Of a stretch of 64,000 nucleotides of DNA, positions 1 through 8,160 are shown piece by piece. The notes under the pieces are model-generated. The model was given only the letters and a program-made list of their open reading frames with translations, did not search any database and had not been told where the DNA came from. Source of the DNA: Neolewinella aurantiaca (GTDB lineage Bacteria; Bacteroidota; Bacteroidia; Chitinophagales; Saprospiraceae); the NCBI RefSeq assembly GCF_008014675.1, contig NZ_VOXD01000016.1:78981-142980 (forward strand), written 5' to 3'. The position numbers and the translations under genes were made by a program. The first letter of the stretch is position 1. Each line of letters begins with the position of its first letter.

Positions 1-95
1 TCAATGCTGCGCTTGAACACATCGTTTTTCTCCCAGAATTCCAGGATTTGCTTGTCTACTTCGGGAAGGTCTAACTGATTGTAAGTGGAAAACAT
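1..95 (-). CDS. ileS: Isoleucyl-tRNA synthetase, N-terminal fragment
   Basis: Only the first 31 codons are in the window; the gene runs off the left edge. The visible start reads MFSTYNQLDLP followed by EVDKQILEFWEKNDVFKRSI, which matches the N-terminus of class I isoleucyl-tRNA synthetases (LDLP..G/DK.ILEFWK.NDIF). The enzyme charges tRNA-Ile with isoleucine in the cytoplasm. The ATG at 93-95 is preceded on the same strand by a TATTTTTG promoter-like element and, before that, a terminator. Identification rests on the N-terminal motif alone. Confidence 0.85.
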   Translation of the reverse strand, partial: MFSTYNQLDLPEVDKQILEFWEKNDVFKRSI

Positions 96-120
96 CTGCG
101 GGTGGATATATAATAAGGGG

Positions 121-128
121 CAAAAATA
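121..128 (-). promoter_or_regulatory. Promoter -7 element of ileS
   Basis: Minus-strand TATTTTTG fits the Bacteroidota -7 consensus TAnnTTTG. It sits 25 nt upstream of the ileS start codon. No clear -33 TTG/TTTG was found because the upstream DNA is a terminator hairpin. Confidence 0.4.
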
Positions 129-165
129 AAAAAAGCTCCGTCGGAAACGGGTCCGTCGGAGCTTT
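121..165 (-). terminator. Rho-independent terminator upstream of ileS
   Basis: Arms 132-144 and 153-165 form a 13-bp stem (AAAGCTCCG core, one T-T mismatch) with an 8-nt loop. On the minus strand it is followed by a T-rich tract (123-134). It ends transcription coming from the right just before the ileS promoter. No minus-strand gene lies close upstream, so the terminated transcript may be the short candidate RNA at 125-246. Confidence 0.7.
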
Positions 166-246
166 CATGCTGTGCAAAATACAGCGGCAACCTACGGACG
201 CGAAGCGCCGTCGATAATTATGCCGCAAATAATTCGTGCTACTAAC
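125..246 (-). ncRNA. Candidate short RNA or leader upstream of ileS
   Basis: This stretch of about 120 nt lies between a TACCTTTG element (253-260, minus strand) and the terminator at 121-165. It has no credible ORF on the minus strand. The same layout could be an attenuated leader of ileS if read-through occurs. It matches no RNA family I recognise, and the promoter lacks a well-spaced -33 box. Confidence 0.25.
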
Positions 247-252
247 ATATTG

Positions 253-260
253 CAAAGGTA
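253..260 (-). promoter_or_regulatory. TACCTTTG promoter-like element
   Basis: The minus strand reads TACCTTTG, an exact match to the Bacteroidota -7 element. A TTTG occurs at 273-276 but only 12 nt away, shorter than the usual spacing of about 19-21. Confidence 0.35.
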
Positions 261-465
261 ACACGCGAATTACAAATGGGTTGGGGCAGCATTATGAGGA
301 AATCAAATAGAGTACCCCGGATGACTAAAATGCAGGATCAGGGGGTGGAAAGTCTGATCTTCCGGGCTTGCGGTTCCTGTTTGTTAAACAGTAGATAGTA
401 TGGCTTAACGTCATTTTTAAGCAAACGAAATTTCGCTGGATGGTGAAAAAAAAGTTCAAAAATGC

Positions 466-495
466 TTGTGGCTAAATTAAATTATCATACCTTGG
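466..495 (+). promoter_or_regulatory. Promoter of candidate small RNA
   Basis: TTG at 466-468, a 19-nt spacer, then TACCTTGG at 488-495. Spacing and -7 shape agree with the Bacteroidota housekeeping promoter (TTG-N19-21-TAnnTTTG, one mismatch). Confidence 0.45.
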
Positions 496-501
496 ATCTA
501 C

Positions 502-599
502 AGTCGGGCGGTACTATATATCGTTGCCGTTTGATTGATTTAGTTTTCATTTGGTTTTTTGGGGTTATTGGGAGGCAACTTGTTTGCCTCTTTTTTTTT
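502..599 (+). ncRNA. Candidate small RNA (about 100 nt)
   Basis: A promoter-like element ends at 495 and a strong intrinsic terminator lies at 572-599, with no ORF of useful length between them. A transcript of about 100 nt is predicted, U-rich in its middle part. I do not recognise the family. The surrounding 167-741 stretch holds no other gene that I can support. Confidence 0.35.
572..599 (+). terminator. Intrinsic terminator
   Basis: GAGGCAA (572-578) pairs with TTGCCTC (584-590) across a 5-nt loop, followed by nine T residues (591-599). Confidence 0.8.
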
Positions 600-644
600 G
601 CGCTGTACTGAAGGTTTACCCTGACCGTTTGCGTGGTACAAGTT

Positions 645-663
645 GGGCGCGATCGCGGGTGCA
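645..663 (-). repeat. Dispersed 19-nt motif copy
   Basis: On the minus strand this reads TGCACCCGCG-ATC-GCGCCC, one change from the TGCACCTGCG-nnn-GCGCCC consensus. It is intergenic, upstream of the DUF1493-like gene. Confidence 0.7.
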
Positions 664-741
664 GGGGGAGGTTTGAAGAGCAAAGCAGGGTGATTTGGTC
701 GCCAGTTGCTGTATATTTGGTTGATAACCAGTACGATTACG

Positions 742-1185
742 ATGCGCTGTTCTTATTCTGAAGTCAAATTCGTTTATCTGGATACAATCGAATTGTCACA
801 GATGAAGGGCGAGCCCCCGGCCCGGTTAAACGATAAAATTGCGGAAGACCTTGGCCACTGGGGCGATGATAACTACTTCTTCCTGCTCGACTTTGTTGAA
901 CGCTTTCAGCTTGGTCATAGCGGATACGTCCACGACGATCATTTTGAGAGTGAGGGTGAAATCATAACAATCCGGGACCAGTTGCTAGCCCCTTTGGCTA
1001 TTCTAGTCTGGTTATCATGGAAAATTATTGAGCGCGCTTTCCCTGGATGTCCCACCCCTGGCTTATTGTGTCTGGAGTACGACCGGTCTAACCCCCGCAA
1101 GGACCTGACGGTCGGCGATCTTATCGCCTGGCGTTTGTCTGGCGATTTTTGCCTGCGTAAAGACGCAGATATCCGAACTTACTGA
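742..1185 (+). CDS. DUF1493-like protein
   Basis: A protein of 147 residues. The segment KIAEDLGHWGDDNYFFLLDF and the later LTVGDLI..RLSGDF resemble the D-L...GDDA..FL..F and LT.GDL...A..G.W signatures of DUF1493, a small cytosolic family distantly like acyl-carrier proteins; its function is unknown. The ATG at 742 is preferred; an in-frame TTG at 706 would add 12 hydrophobic residues. Its stop lies 5 nt from the convergent osmC gene. No serine of the DSL type is evident, so it is probably not a carrier protein. Confidence 0.65.
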   Translation: MRCSYSEVKFVYLDTIELSQMKGEPPARLNDKIAEDLGHWGDDNYFFLLDFVERFQLGHSGYVHDDHFESEGEIITIRDQLLAPLAILVWLSWKIIERAFPGCPTPGLLCLEYDRSNPRKDLTVGDLIAWRLSGDFCLRKDADIRTY

Positions 1186-1190
1186 GCGCT

Positions 1191-1664
1191 TCAACCGGCC
1201 ACGATCTCTCCTTCGTACTCGATTGCTACTTTGACGGAATTAGCAATGAAACACTTTCGGCCCGCCTCGTGATGGAGTTCTTTGGCGCGGAGCACCTTCT
1301 CTGCCTGAGCAATGACGATGTGCGGTTTAAGAACTACGGATGTAAAGCGCCCCGCTCCGTCAGCATCTTCGGCCATTGTACCCTCGGCGGTATCGATGTA
1401 CTCCAGCACCGTGATGCCGTTGACGGAAGCTAAATGAAGGTACCATAGCATATGACAGGCTGAAAGGGAACTGAGAAACAGTTCTTCGGGATTGTAACGG
1501 GTGGAGTCGCCCCGGAAACCGGGATCGGAGGAGCCGGCAATGGTCGCCGACTTTTCTTTAGCAGAGATGATGTGGTCGCGCTTGTACGCACGGTAGTCTA
1601 AGGTGCCGGAACCGAGGTTGCCGGTCCACTCGGTTTGGATGTAATATTGGTGCTCTTTGGCCAT
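1191..1664 (-). CDS. OsmC family protein
   Basis: A protein of 157 residues with the OsmC/Ohr fold. The two family cysteines are present: C70 in SSLSACHMLWYLH and C138 in AGRKCFIANSV. PGFRGDSTRYNPEELFLSSL is the typical central segment of OsmC-like peroxidases of the YhfA branch. Such proteins reduce organic hydroperoxides in the cytoplasm through the cysteine pair. It stands alone and convergent to the DUF1493-like gene. The exact substrate cannot be read from sequence. Confidence 0.88.
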   Translation of the reverse strand: MAKEHQYYIQTEWTGNLGSGTLDYRAYKRDHIISAKEKSATIAGSSDPGFRGDSTRYNPEELFLSSLSACHMLWYLHLASVNGITVLEYIDTAEGTMAEDADGAGRFTSVVLKPHIVIAQAEKVLRAKELHHEAGRKCFIANSVKVAIEYEGEIVAG

Positions 1665-2297
1665 GACTTTAGCTTTTCATCCAAAGTACGTCGTTTTCCG
1701 GGGACTCCGGAGAAATAACTTTGCTCCATCCAGATCCGGCCGGAGGCTAAAATGAAAGCGTCCCGACCAGAATTGCTCTGATCGGGACGCCTTGCTGCTA
1801 ACACTGATGGTCAGTACCTTGATCTAAGGCTCTACTGGCCATCCCAGAAGAAGGAACCACAATCAACCTGAGTACAGAAGGACCATAAAGTAAAAGCATA
1901 GGATTCTCCGATAACTTGCGGAAGGGAACTCAATTTTCATGAAACTATGATTTTAAACAGAACCGATTCTAGCCTTGCTGATCAAGGTAGAACCAGGTTA
2001 AATGAACAATTATAGGTTTATCATAAAAATATGAGGACAAGAAAGCTGAAGATACAACGTGGCACTATACGATCAATGGACTAGCGGTGCTCTTACAAAG
2101 GTACATTGAAATTAAATAGTGGAAAGAAAGCAAGGCGTAAGTGTGTAAGTTGCTCATTTTCAGTATGTAAAATGGTTTAATTTGGTGCTCAAAGTGGAGC
2201 TGCTCTGTTCTTTTTGCCGATATGTTTAAATGTTGGGTGAACTAAACATTTACTTGCGCTTTATTACTCTACCTTCGGTTCAATTTATTTCTCCCTT
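1665..2297. other. Intergenic region upstream of rsgA
   Basis: There is no convincing gene. It contains a hairpin (1758-1791) and a TACCTTTG element on the minus strand at 2095-2102. A 25-codon minus-strand ORF (about 1864-1941) was judged too short to call. TACCTTCG near 2271-2278 may serve rsgA. Confidence 0.5.
1758..1791 (-). terminator. Hairpin, weak terminator
   Basis: A long stem built on GCGTCCCGA/TCGGGACGC with inner CAG/CTG pairs. On the minus strand it is followed by TTTCATTTT, a poor T-tract. It may close a transcript from the right or lie in the osmC leader. Confidence 0.4.
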
Positions 2298-3272
2298 ATG
2301 CAGCAAGGTACTGTTACAAAATCTACTGGTTCGTGGTACAATGTCCGGCTCGATGAAAAAAGCCCCGAAGGTGCGCTCGAGCTACGCTGCCGCGTAGCTG
2401 GTCGTTTCCGCTTAGAAGACAAAGCACTTACCAATCCGATTGCCGTAGGCGATCGGGTTTCGGTCGTAATCGAAGGAACAGGAGACGAAGAGACCGGTGC
2501 TATCCGCAAAATTGAGGACCGTAAGAACTATGTGGTCCGGCAAAGCCCCCGCAAGAAACACGAATTGCACCTGCTTGCGAGCAATATCGATCAGGCTGTT
2601 CTCATCGTGACTTTGATCTATCCTGATGTGAAATTGGGCTTTATCGATCGCTTTTTGCTGATGACTGAACCCTTTGGTATCCCAACCACTATCGTGTTCA
2701 ATAAGGCCGATTTGCTCGACGAAGACGATCTACTGACGTACGAGGCGATAGCATCGATTTATCAGGACATCGGCTACAGCGTCCTGCTCGTTTCCGCCGA
2801 AAAGGGAACCAATCTTGCAGAATTCAAAAGCCTGTTAAAAGACAAACGCAGCCTCCTGAGTGGCCAGAGTGGAGTGGGGAAGAGTACTCTCGTCAACGCA
2901 ATAGCGCCTGAGTTGGACTTACGGACAGGTGAAATATCTGACTACACAGGAAAGGGAACACACACCACGACTTTTGCCGAGTTATTCGACTTGCCCTTCG
3001 GCGGTGAAATTATTGATCCGCCCGGTATAAAGAATCTGACTTTCAATTACCTCAGACCGATTGATATCGCATACTATTATCGCGAAATATTCGCAATGAG
3101 TCCGGAATGCAAGTTTGGAGGATCATGCCTTCATAAAAATGAACCCGGCTGTGCTGTTATTGCTTCGGTGGAAGCGGAAGATGATCGCGTTACCGATGTC
3201 CGGTACAATTCTTACCTGACGCTTCTCGCTGAAACAGAAGACCAGAATTATTGGGAGCGTAAGAAGGTTTAA
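2298..3272 (+). CDS. rsgA: Ribosome small-subunit-dependent GTPase RsgA
   Basis: A protein of 324 residues and normal family length. The N-terminal OB domain (about 1-75) is followed by a circularly permuted GTPase: FNKADL (G4) at 134-139 precedes the P-loop GQSGVGKST at 189-197, and DPPG (G3) follows near 243. The C-terminal zinc knuckle has C-x5-C-x-H-x5-C (CKFGGSCLHKNEPGC). RsgA releases late assembly factors from the 30S subunit and checks maturation of the decoding centre. It ends 5 nt before a strong bidirectional terminator. Confidence 0.97.
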   Translation: MQQGTVTKSTGSWYNVRLDEKSPEGALELRCRVAGRFRLEDKALTNPIAVGDRVSVVIEGTGDEETGAIRKIEDRKNYVVRQSPRKKHELHLLASNIDQAVLIVTLIYPDVKLGFIDRFLLMTEPFGIPTTIVFNKADLLDEDDLLTYEAIASIYQDIGYSVLLVSAEKGTNLAEFKSLLKDKRSLLSGQSGVGKSTLVNAIAPELDLRTGEISDYTGKGTHTTTFAELFDLPFGGEIIDPPGIKNLTFNYLRPIDIAYYYREIFAMSPECKFGGSCLHKNEPGCAVIASVEAEDDRVTDVRYNSYLTLLAETEDQNYWERKKV

Positions 3273-3276
3273 CAAA

Positions 3277-3320
3277 GAAAAACGGGGTACGAACCAGATG
3301 GTCCGTACCCCGTTTTTTTT
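3277..3320. terminator. Bidirectional terminator between rsgA and the coiled-coil gene
   Basis: AAAAACGGGGTACG pairs with CGTACCCCGTTTTT around a 12-nt loop. A-rich and T-rich flanks make it active on both strands, serving the two convergent genes. Confidence 0.9.
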
Positions 3321-3338
3321 TGGTTGTCGGGAATTGAA

Positions 3339-4370
3339 TTACTTAAATGTAACCGTTCCCTCGCCTACAAAGTAGCCTTTGTTGTAGAGTTCAGCGGTGT
3401 AAGTACCTTCGGTGTATTGCTGGCTCTCTACCGACCAATCGGTACAGTGGCTGGCAGCAGCACCGTCGAATTCAAAATTAACGGCTTTAGTGTATGGTAT
3501 CTGTTCGCCGGAGTCGGCCATAGTGAATACACCACTTCCTTCGGCGTCAATCTGGATTGTCTCTCCTGCAGGATTGATAATGCGGAGTTGGAATGTTTCT
3601 TCGCCCATCTTCGCTACTGCGTTGTCGAGGCTGTTGAAGCAAACGTACAAGCGATCAACGTAATTGGCGTTTTTGCGCTCGGCAAATTTGCCGTTGCTGC
3701 GAGCTTTCTGACCAACGATAGTGATATTATTAGCCTTAAGTACGCTGGCGATGCCCACTTTACGGTTCAGTTCCTGATTGGTACTGGTTAGTTGTTCACG
3801 CTCGCTTACCAGTACGGCGCGTTCGCTGTTGAGGCTTTCGTTTTGCTGGCGGCTCACCTGAAGGTCGCTGCTGAGCATATCGCGCTCGGTGGAAAGGCGC
3901 TGGTTGTTTTCGGTCAGTTCGGCATTGGCAAGGCGCATTTCCTCGAGTTGAACGAGGTAGCCGTCGGTCTGGGAACGGAGCTCGGCCAGTTCACGGCGGG
4001 CAGCAACCAGGTTACGGCTGTCGCGGGTGAGGCTGGAAATTTTCTCTTTTTGGGTGCGGAGATCTTCTTTCTGCTGATCAATCAGGGCATTCAGTTCTTC
4101 ATTGCTGCCCCGCATTTCTTCCAACTCTGCGAGCGATTCGTAATACTGCTTTTCGGCAGTAGCCTTGAATTGCTCCATCTCCACAAGGTCAGTAGACAGC
4201 TGTGCGTTCTCGCTTCCGCGGTTAGCGTAACCGATACCCAGGCCCGCAAGGGCCAGCAAGAGAACGGCAATGATGCCAGCAAGCAGGGGCGTGCGGCTCT
4301 TTTTCGGCTCCGGAGTCGGGGTGAATTTAGGAGAAGGTGATGGATTCGGGTTGTTTTGAATAGTAGCCAT
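3339..4370 (-). CDS. Membrane-anchored coiled-coil protein
   Basis: A protein of 343 residues. Residues 1-27 are a Pro/Ser/Lys-rich cytoplasmic tail. About 28-49 is one transmembrane helix (LLAGIIAVLLLALAGLGIG). About 55-205 is a long coiled coil rich in Glu, Gln, Leu and Arg. About 206-343 is a predicted beta-rich domain ending YNKGYFVGEGTVTF. The topology suggests an inner-membrane protein with a periplasmic coiled coil, as found in Bacteroidota as an uncharacterised family. It is monocistronic with a long upstream gap. No enzymatic motif is seen. Confidence 0.85.
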   Translation of the reverse strand: MATIQNNPNPSPSPKFTPTPEPKKSRTPLLAGIIAVLLLALAGLGIGYANRGSENAQLSTDLVEMEQFKATAEKQYYESLAELEEMRGSNEELNALIDQQKEDLRTQKEKISSLTRDSRNLVAARRELAELRSQTDGYLVQLEEMRLANAELTENNQRLSTERDMLSSDLQVSRQQNESLNSERAVLVSEREQLTSTNQELNRKVGIASVLKANNITIVGQKARSNGKFAERKNANYVDRLYVCFNSLDNAVAKMGEETFQLRIINPAGETIQIDAEGSGVFTMADSGEQIPYTKAVNFEFDGAAASHCTDWSVESQQYTEGTYTAELYNKGYFVGEGTVTFK

Positions 4371-4592
4371 ATGGCGTTGGTTTAGTTAAAGAGAACCGCC
4401 CACTTTGGCCGGTGCAACGGCCAGGAGTAGCTCCCTAAGAATAAGAATCGTCCCTATAATGCAGAACGTATGCCTGATGTTCGGAACGCGCTATAAACGT
4501 GTTTCTTCCCTCCTGTATTACGATAAAACGTTAAATTTTGGAAGCACCTACTGCCCGCAAGGCTTTTCGTCCCCCGAAAAATGCATTTTCCA

Positions 4593-4611
4593 GGGCGCGA
4601 ACGCAGGTGCA
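4593..4611 (-). repeat. Dispersed 19-nt motif copy
   Basis: The minus strand reads TGCACCTGCG-TTC-GCGCCC, a full consensus match, in the intergenic region downstream of rplS. Confidence 0.85.
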
Positions 4612-4705
4612 AGGGGCGTTAATCAGCGTTTGCCCCTGCATCAGGTACTTTCTCTATGCTCCGATATAACATGGTGGAAATACTTCTGAGTGTCACAAAC
4701 CAGAC

Positions 4706-4739
4706 AGCCCGACCAACCTCCGGTGAGATTGATCGGGCT
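4706..4739 (-). terminator. Long hairpin downstream of rplS
   Basis: A 15-bp stem with two mismatches (AGCCCGA...TCGGGCT) and a CGGT loop. The following minus-strand sequence has only a weak T-run, so terminator function for rplS is plausible but not certain. Confidence 0.5.
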
Positions 4740-4865
4740 GGGCCGTAAAGGGAGCGCAAACAGGATGCTGTCACCCTGCTGCACATAATCCGGCTTATCG
4801 AATGTTCCCTTACTCGCACCTGATAACAGAAAAGGCAGGGGAAACCGAAATGCCGGAAGAGTACC

Positions 4866-5216
4866 TTACTTAGTACGACGCTCTTTGATGCGGGCTTTCT
4901 TACCAACGCGATCACGCAGGTAGAAAAGGCGGCTGCGACGAACCTTACCGTGCTTAACGATGGTCAGGCCATCGATAGCAGGAGAGGAGAGGGGGAAAAT
5001 ACGCTCAACACCAACACCGTTGGACATCTTGCGAACGGTAAAGGTCTTGGTAAGGCCTTCACCTTTAATCTGGATTACGTCGCCACGGAACTGCTGGATC
5101 CGTGACTTGTCGCCTTCCGTAATGCGGTAGTCTACAACTACGGTATCACCAGCACGGAAAGCTGGAAGGTTGGTCTCTTTGGTGACCTGCTCGTGAATGA
5201 AGGAAATAGCGTCCAT
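4866..5216 (-). CDS. rplS: 50S ribosomal protein L19
   Basis: A protein of 116 residues, usual L19 length. The signature F..GDTV.V.YRI.EG.K.RIQ.F.G is clear (FRAGDTVVVDYRITEGDKSR), followed by FTVRKMSNGVGVERIFPL and the basic C-terminus RSRLFYLRDRVGKKARIKER. L19 sits at the 30S-50S interface. It is expressed from its own promoter with consensus elements at 5254-5284. Confidence 0.98.
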   Translation of the reverse strand: MDAISFIHEQVTKETNLPAFRAGDTVVVDYRITEGDKSRIQQFRGDVIQIKGEGLTKTFTVRKMSNGVGVERIFPLSSPAIDGLTIVKHGKVRRSRLFYLRDRVGKKARIKERRTK

Positions 5217-5253
5217 GGCGGATAAAATTTTTAAACTCGCTTCTTGCGGCCCG

Positions 5254-5284
5254 CAAAGGTACGTCTTTGTTTCTTGTTGAGCAA
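5254..5284 (-). promoter_or_regulatory. rplS promoter
   Basis: Minus-strand TTG (5284-5282), a 20-nt spacer, then TACCTTTG (5261-5254). This is a full Bacteroidota consensus and predicts a start site near 5247, about 30 nt before the rplS ATG. Confidence 0.75.
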
Positions 5285-5435
5285 GTGCTTGGTGAAAATA
5301 GTTGTAAGTCTTTGATCCATGAATTCATAGAGAAAAACGAAACCCCTTTTTTCATGCATTTTTCTTACCGGTAAAGTCGTAAATTTTGGACTTCTTAGCG
5401 CCCTGTTTTACGGGCCGAGGCATCTATCCATTACC

Positions 5436-7409
5436 ATGCGTCATTACCTGGTCGTCCCGTTTGTTACCCTTGTTCTGTTTGCAACCACTTCCGGTTTGCG
5501 GGCACAAACAGATAGTCTGCTCTCCGAGGTTGCCCGCCCCGGGAATGATACTTCAGACCTGAATGCTCTTTATGAGCTCGTGAAACTGATGATGATCGAG
5601 GACACGCCCCGGGCAAAGAACTATGCGCTGACAATGGGCCGGTTAGCAGACCGCCGCGAATTACCCACGTGGTCAGCTTTGGGCTACCGAACCTTAGGTT
5701 CGCTGCATTACCTCACTTCGGATATCGATTCGTTTAGTTATTACAATGCTTTGGCGTTGTCGCGCATTGGCGATCCTGCCGTAGCTCCGAAAATCGGGGT
5801 AGGTATTTTGGTGAACAAAGGAGTGGTGGCCATCATTCAGTACCGGTTTGATGATGCTGTGGGAGATTACGCGGCTGCTTATGATCTCGCAATGAGCAGC
5901 GGGTACACTAAAGATCTCCCCAAAATCCTGAACAACCTGGGGGTTTTGTACCGCCGCCTGAACCGTCCGCGCTCAGCCGAAAGAACCTATAAGCTGTCGC
6001 TGGAGATGAAGGAAGAAGTGAATGACTCTTTGGGGATGGCAGCAACATTGCATAACCTGGGGCGTGTGGAGATTGAGTTGAATAAAGTAAAGGAAGGGCT
6101 GGAGACGCTCGATCGTTCCGCGGGATTGTACGTCGCGCTCGGCCACCCCGAAGAATTGCCTGCGGTCGAGATTAGCCGGGGTATCGGGTTTTATGATCTG
6201 GGCGAACTGGACAAAGCTGAATCCCTGATCAAAAAAGCACTTGAAGCCCCAAATCTGAAGCTGGATGCCTTTACCATGGCCAACGCTTTACTGGGGCTGG
6301 GGGAAATGGCAAGAAAAGACGGCCGTTACGTCGAAGCACGGGAGCACCTCGAAGAGGGGCTCGCCTACGCAAAGAAAACAAATGTGCTCGCGCTGGTTAC
6401 TAATTTCAACCGGTCGCTCGGCCAAACATACCAACAACTCGAGGACCAGGAAATGGCATTCAGCCATTTTGCTTTTTATGTGGATACCATCGAGCACGTC
6501 TTTGAACAGGAACGATTGGATGTTTACGGCGAAGCCGCCGAAAAATTTCAGGCCCAACTGAGGGAGGCTGAAATTGAACGACAGCAGCTCATCATCGGTC
6601 AGCAGCGGCAACGATCCCAGATGCTGTGGCTGGGCCTTGGCCTCTTCGCTCTGCTGTCAGCGGGCACTTTTTTGCTCCTGCGTTCGCGCCTGAAATTTCA
6701 GAAGAGTGAAGCTCTGCGTAAAGAATCGGAACGGAAAGCTGAGGTCAGAGCCCTGAAACAGGAAGCTGAGGTGAACGGCCTGCGGTCTATGATCGAAGGG
6801 CAGGAGGTAGAACGAAAACGGGTGGCTAAAGACCTCCACGATGGCCTGGGTGGCTTGCTGGCTACGGTGAAATCACGGCTGGCCAACGAGGCCCCGACCG
6901 CCGTTGCGGCAAGTCAGTTGCTCGACCGGGCCTGTACCGAAGTACGACGTATCGCCCACAATATGATGCCACAAACGCTTGCGCTGTCGGGCCTCTCCGG
7001 TTCCGTACGGGATATGGTGGATCAGCTCAACCTGCGTGGCTTAGAGACCGAACTCGAAATAGTCGGACAACCCGATCTGCGCCTCAATGAAGACGGACAG
7101 GCGATGATTCTGCGCATTCTGCAGGAACTCACTCATAATGTCATGAAGCACGCTCAGGCGAATAAACTGTTCCTCCAGCTTATCGATCAACCCAACCAAC
7201 TGATGCTTACCGTAGAGGATGACGGGATAGGGTTCGATGCGACCCGCGAATCAGCTGGGGGCGGCATCGGACTGGAGAATATTGAAAGCCGGGTTCACTA
7301 CCTGAACGGCGAAATTCAATACGACAGTAGCCCCGGTCACGGTACGACGGTAACGCTTACCGTACCCCTGGACAAGCCCACAACCTTTTCAAATGCTGCC
7401 ATACCCTAA
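5436..7409 (+). CDS. TPR sensor histidine kinase (HisKA_3 type)
   Basis: A protein of 657 residues. A signal peptide (1-24, ending RAQ) leads into a periplasmic array of TPR-like helices up to about 385. One transmembrane helix lies at about 395-416 (MLWLGLGLFALLSAGTFLLL), then a cytoplasmic coiled coil. The dimerisation/phospho-acceptor segment ERKRVAKDLHDGLGGLLATV carries the His of the NarX/DegS class near residue 468. The ATPase domain has NVMKHAQA, DDGIGFD and GGGIGLENI. It should phosphorylate the regulator encoded 10 nt downstream. The stimulus is unknown. Confidence 0.93.
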   Translation: MRHYLVVPFVTLVLFATTSGLRAQTDSLLSEVARPGNDTSDLNALYELVKLMMIEDTPRAKNYALTMGRLADRRELPTWSALGYRTLGSLHYLTSDIDSFSYYNALALSRIGDPAVAPKIGVGILVNKGVVAIIQYRFDDAVGDYAAAYDLAMSSGYTKDLPKILNNLGVLYRRLNRPRSAERTYKLSLEMKEEVNDSLGMAATLHNLGRVEIELNKVKEGLETLDRSAGLYVALGHPEELPAVEISRGIGFYDLGELDKAESLIKKALEAPNLKLDAFTMANALLGLGEMARKDGRYVEAREHLEEGLAYAKKTNVLALVTNFNRSLGQTYQQLEDQEMAFSHFAFYVDTIEHVFEQERLDVYGEAAEKFQAQLREAEIERQQLIIGQQRQRSQMLWLGLGLFALLSAGTFLLLRSRLKFQKSEALRKESERKAEVRALKQEAEVNGLRSMIEGQEVERKRVAKDLHDGLGGLLATVKSRLANEAPTAVAASQLLDRACTEVRRIAHNMMPQTLALSGLSGSVRDMVDQLNLRGLETELEIVGQPDLRLNEDGQAMILRILQELTHNVMKHAQANKLFLQLIDQPNQLMLTVEDDGIGFDATRESAGGGIGLENIESRVHYLNGEIQYDSSPGHGTTVTLTVPLDKPTTFSNAAIP

Positions 7410-7419
7410 CAGATAAATT

Positions 7420-8067
7420 ATGACTAACCTTGCCATCGTGGATGACCACGCCATAGTTCTTCAGGGGCTTGAACTGATGTTGGGAAACGTGCCCGGTGTT
7501 ACCCTCACGGGGCTGTACCAAAACGGTGCACAGCTGTTAGCTGCCCTGCGGCAGGGCGAGCCGATCAATACTATTTTGATGGACATCCATATGCCGGAGC
7601 TCAACGGCGTGGAACTCTGCAAAATGGTCAAAAAGGAATTCCCGGACGTTGCCGTTGTCGGCTTGTCTATGGTTAGTGAGATGAGTTTGGTTCGGCTGAT
7701 GATCAGGAACGGAGCGAGTGGCTATTTGCATAAGAATGCTGGCAAGGATGAAGTGTTGATCGCCCTCGACCGGGTGAAAAGAGGGCGTAAATATTTCAGC
7801 GAAGAAATCAACGATATGTTGATCGAAGGAACCAGCAGGGGAGAAAAAACACGCAACAGAAGTCCTTTCCCGCGGCTCAGCCGCCGGGAAAAAGAAGTAC
7901 TGACCCTGATCGTGGACGAGTACACCACCCAGGAAATTGCCGATAAACTATTCATCAGTTTTGGTACGGTAGAGACGCACCGGCGCAACATCCTGGCAAA
8001 ACTGGGCGCCCGGAACACCGCCGGATTGGTGCGGGTAGCGCTGGAATACCGCTTGCTGGAGGATTAG
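7420..8067 (+). CDS. NarL/LuxR-family response regulator
   Basis: A protein of 215 residues. The receiver domain (1-120) has acidic pocket DDH near the N-terminus and phospho-acceptor Asp at about 54 in TILMDIHMPEL. The C-terminal LuxR helix-turn-helix (about 148-210) includes LSRREKEVLTLIVDEYTTQE and FISFGTVETHRRNILAKLGA. It binds DNA when phosphorylated, most likely by the kinase directly upstream with which it forms a two-gene operon. Confidence 0.95.
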   Translation: MTNLAIVDDHAIVLQGLELMLGNVPGVTLTGLYQNGAQLLAALRQGEPINTILMDIHMPELNGVELCKMVKKEFPDVAVVGLSMVSEMSLVRLMIRNGASGYLHKNAGKDEVLIALDRVKRGRKYFSEEINDMLIEGTSRGEKTRNRSPFPRLSRREKEVLTLIVDEYTTQEIADKLFISFGTVETHRRNILAKLGARNTAGLVRVALEYRLLED

Positions 8068-8081
8068 TACGCGGGTTCAGC

Positions 8082-8100
8082 GGGCGCGGCCGCAGGTGCA
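8082..8100 (-). repeat. Dispersed 19-nt motif copy
   Basis: The minus strand reads TGCACCTGCG-GCC-GCGCCC, an exact consensus. It lies in the 93-nt gap between two convergent genes. Confidence 0.85.
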
Positions 8101-8160
8101 GAGAAGGGATGAAGGACACAGCCTCTTCATCTGGAGTGGTGTCGCCGAACCTGCGTAAGC

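Larger units (their letters stand above)
4371..4865. other. Intergenic region between rplS and the coiled-coil gene
   Basis: There is no supported gene; a 94-codon plus-strand ORF here lacks any family signature. The region holds the 14-mer GATAAAACGTTAAA (4522-4535) that also lies upstream of the sigma factor gene, a copy of the dispersed motif (4593-4611), and a long hairpin (4706-4739). Confidence 0.6.

Noticed and set aside
1864..1941. A 25-codon minus-strand peptide with a hydrophobic end
   Set aside because: Too short to support without conservation or expression data.
4405..4689. A 94-codon plus-strand ORF between the coiled-coil gene and rplS
   Set aside because: No signature; it overlies the motif copy and the shared 14-mer and starts in a promoter region.
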